Shown: positions 15,354 to 16,022 of the stretch, in pieces | How positions within the stretch are numbered: position 1 is the stretch's first letter | How the letters are laid out: each line of letters starts with the position of its first letter | NCBI GenBank assembly: GCA_045578845.1 | Contig: JAZNLA010000065.1 | Coordinates: 1-16,022 of the forward strand | DNA length: 16,022 nucleotides | Direction of reading: 5' to 3' | From: UMGS172 sp045578845 | GTDB taxonomy: Bacteria > Bacillota > Clostridia > Oscillospirales > Acutalibacteraceae | Position numbers and translations under genes: made by a program | The notes under the pieces: generated by a model | The model's input: the letters and a program-made list of their open reading frames with translations, nothing else | Databases searched by the model: none | Told to the model about the DNA's origin: nothing

Positions 15354-15390
15354 AAAACAGGACTGTTTTAAATGAAACAGTCCTGCTTTT
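15354..15390. terminator. Bidirectional terminator between thrC and the DUF1540 gene
   Basis: CAGGACTGTTT (15358-15368) and AAACAGTCCTG (15375-15385) form a perfect 11-bp stem with a 6-base loop. The + strand continues CTTTT; the - strand continues TTTTC. It can therefore end both converging transcripts. Confidence 0.85.
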
Positions 15391-15402
15391 GAGGTTTTAA
15401 AA

Positions 15403-15567
15403 TTATTTCTGCTCGAAGGTGTCACAGCAGGTGTCACTACTGCAGTCTGCTTTGTGAGGACCTACCTTAATGCAACCTGCATCACAGCAGTTGTCAATAG
15501 TATGGTGACGGCAGTTTTCAACCTCACATTTGATACCGGAAATTTTGCATCCGCAATTATCGTTCAT
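15403..15567 (-). CDS. Small cysteine-rich DUF1540 protein
   Basis: A 54-codon gene on the complementary strand. It begins MNDNCGCKISGIKCEVENC, continues with RHHTIDNCCDAGCIKVGPH, and ends in TCCDTFEQK. Ten of 54 residues are cysteine (C5, C7, C14, C19, C27, C28, C32, C42, C47, C48). The spacing V-x-N-C, the C-x-A-x-x-I-x-V core and the terminal C-x-T-F fit the DUF1540 domain, a clostridial family of unknown role for which metal binding is plausible. AGGAG (complement of 15576-15580) lies 8 bases before the ATG. It is the only minus-strand gene seen, divergent from the phosphoesterase and convergent with thrC. Confidence 0.88.
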   Translation of the reverse strand: MNDNCGCKISGIKCEVENCRHHTIDNCCDAGCIKVGPHKADCSSDTCCDTFEQK

Positions 15568-15584
15568 GACGGGTTCTCCTTTTT

Positions 15585-15625
15585 AAAATATATTTTCCGA
15601 ATACTTCGGACAAAGTTAGTATAAC
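15585..15625. promoter_or_regulatory. Divergent promoter/operator region with a perfect dyad
   Basis: The intergenic DNA holds the dyad TCCGAA-TAC-TTCGGA (15596-15610), abutting a second palindrome AAAATATATTTT (15585-15596). Possible -10 boxes: TATAAC (15620-15625) for the + strand gene, and TATATT on the - strand (complement of 15587-15592) with TTGTCC (complement of 15608-15613) 15 bases away. The boxes are weak; the dyad is clear. Confidence 0.45.
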
Positions 15626-15660
15626 CGATTATTTTTCAATAAATCTTTAGGAGGCGACAA

Positions 15661-16022
15661 ATGTCACTGTATACTATTTCCGATTTGCATTTGTCGTTAT
15701 CAGCCGACAAACCCATGAATATTTTTTACGGTTGGGAAAATTATGTTGAAAGACTGACCGCTAATTGGTGCCGAGTTGTAACTGATGAAGATACTGTTAT
15801 AATTCCGGGTGATATTTCTTGGGCATTAAAATTAGAGGAAAGTTTGGAAGATTTTAAATTTTTGGATTCTCTGCCGGGCAAAAAAGTAATTATTAAAGGC
15901 AATCACGACCTTTGGTGGGGAACAATGACCAAACTTTTGGAATTTTTTAATAAAAATTCAATTAAAACGGTTACACCATTGTTTAATTCATTTGTTTTAG
16001 CCGAAGGTTTTGCGATTTGCGG
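15661..16022 (+). CDS. Metallophosphoesterase, calcineurin-like (3' partial)
   Basis: The first 120 codons of a phosphoesterase cut by the window edge. Metal-site motifs appear in order: SDLH (7-10), GDISW (about 50-54) and GNHDLWW (about 80-86), the D-x-H, GDxxW and GNHD blocks of the calcineurin-like superfamily. The intervening KPMNIFYGWENYVERL and LPGKKVIIKGNHD stretches resemble the COG1768-type predicted phosphohydrolases common in Clostridia. AGGAGG (15649-15654) is 6 bases before the ATG. Soluble, with no signal peptide. Substrate unknown. It is divergent from the DUF1540 gene and may share regulation through the intergenic dyad. Confidence 0.88.
   Translation, partial: MSLYTISDLHLSLSADKPMNIFYGWENYVERLTANWCRVVTDEDTVIIPGDISWALKLEESLEDFKFLDSLPGKKVIIKGNHDLWWGTMTKLLEFFNKNSIKTVTPLFNSFVLAEGFAIC

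Noticed and set aside
1..16022. Mobile element, CRISPR array, defence island or horizontally acquired block
   Set aside because: No transposase, integrase, direct-repeat arrays, tRNA or target duplications were seen; base composition and codon style look even across the window.

Overview
The window looks like ordinary core chromosome of a low-G+C, spore-lineage Firmicute, most likely class Clostridia (Oscillospiraceae/Ruminococcaceae-like). The support is the A+T-rich sequence, strong AGGAGG-type ribosome sites, frequent TTG/GTG starts, a YtvI-type membrane protein, the CdaA/YbbR c-di-AMP pair, a RecD2 helicase, a ComF protein, rubrerythrin and a DUF1540 protein. I see no mobile element, CRISPR array, tRNA or rRNA. 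Nearly all genes are on the + strand; the one exception is a 54-codon cysteine-rich gene near the right end.

Layout. (1) 1-983: the 3' part of a YtvI-like AI-2E-family permease, ending at a strong terminator. (2) 982-2421: a promoter, then a two-gene unit of a DUF3343 possible sulfur/selenium carrier and a class-V aminotransferase/cysteine desulfurase, overlapping by GTGA. (3) 2431-4836: cdaA (diadenylate cyclase) and cdaR (YbbR-domain regulator), closed by a hairpin. (4) 4880-8145: a small membrane-anchored protein of unknown function, recD2 and comF, closely spaced. (5) 8130-9807: a divergent MreB-like actin with its own promoter at the end of comF, then rubrerythrin, which starts at TTG behind overlapping TTTAGG/CCTAAA inverted repeats. 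(6) 9823-10413: promoter, structured leader, rplS (L19), terminator. (7) 10459-13822: lepB, rbgA, rnhB, yraN and an M19 dipeptidase, tightly packed. The rplS-rbgA-rnhB order is the classical Firmicute one, here with lepB inserted. (8) 13802-15390: threonine synthase with a near-consensus promoter and a hairpin shared with the converging DUF1540 gene. (9) 15568-16022: a divergent intergenic region with a perfect dyad, then the start of a metallophosphoesterase cut by the window edge.

Most genes are household functions: 50S assembly and secretion (L19, RbgA, SPase I), nucleic-acid maintenance (RNase HII, RecD2, YraN), c-di-AMP/cell-envelope control (CdaA/CdaR), sulfur transfer, oxidative-stress defence and amino-acid metabolism. 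The points most worth a second look are the MreB homologue, which by eye lacks the usual EEP motif including the hydrolytic Glu; the alternative hairpins at the rubrerythrin start; the rplS leader; and the dyad in the DUF1540/phosphoesterase divergent promoter region. No clearly new multi-gene system is evident.
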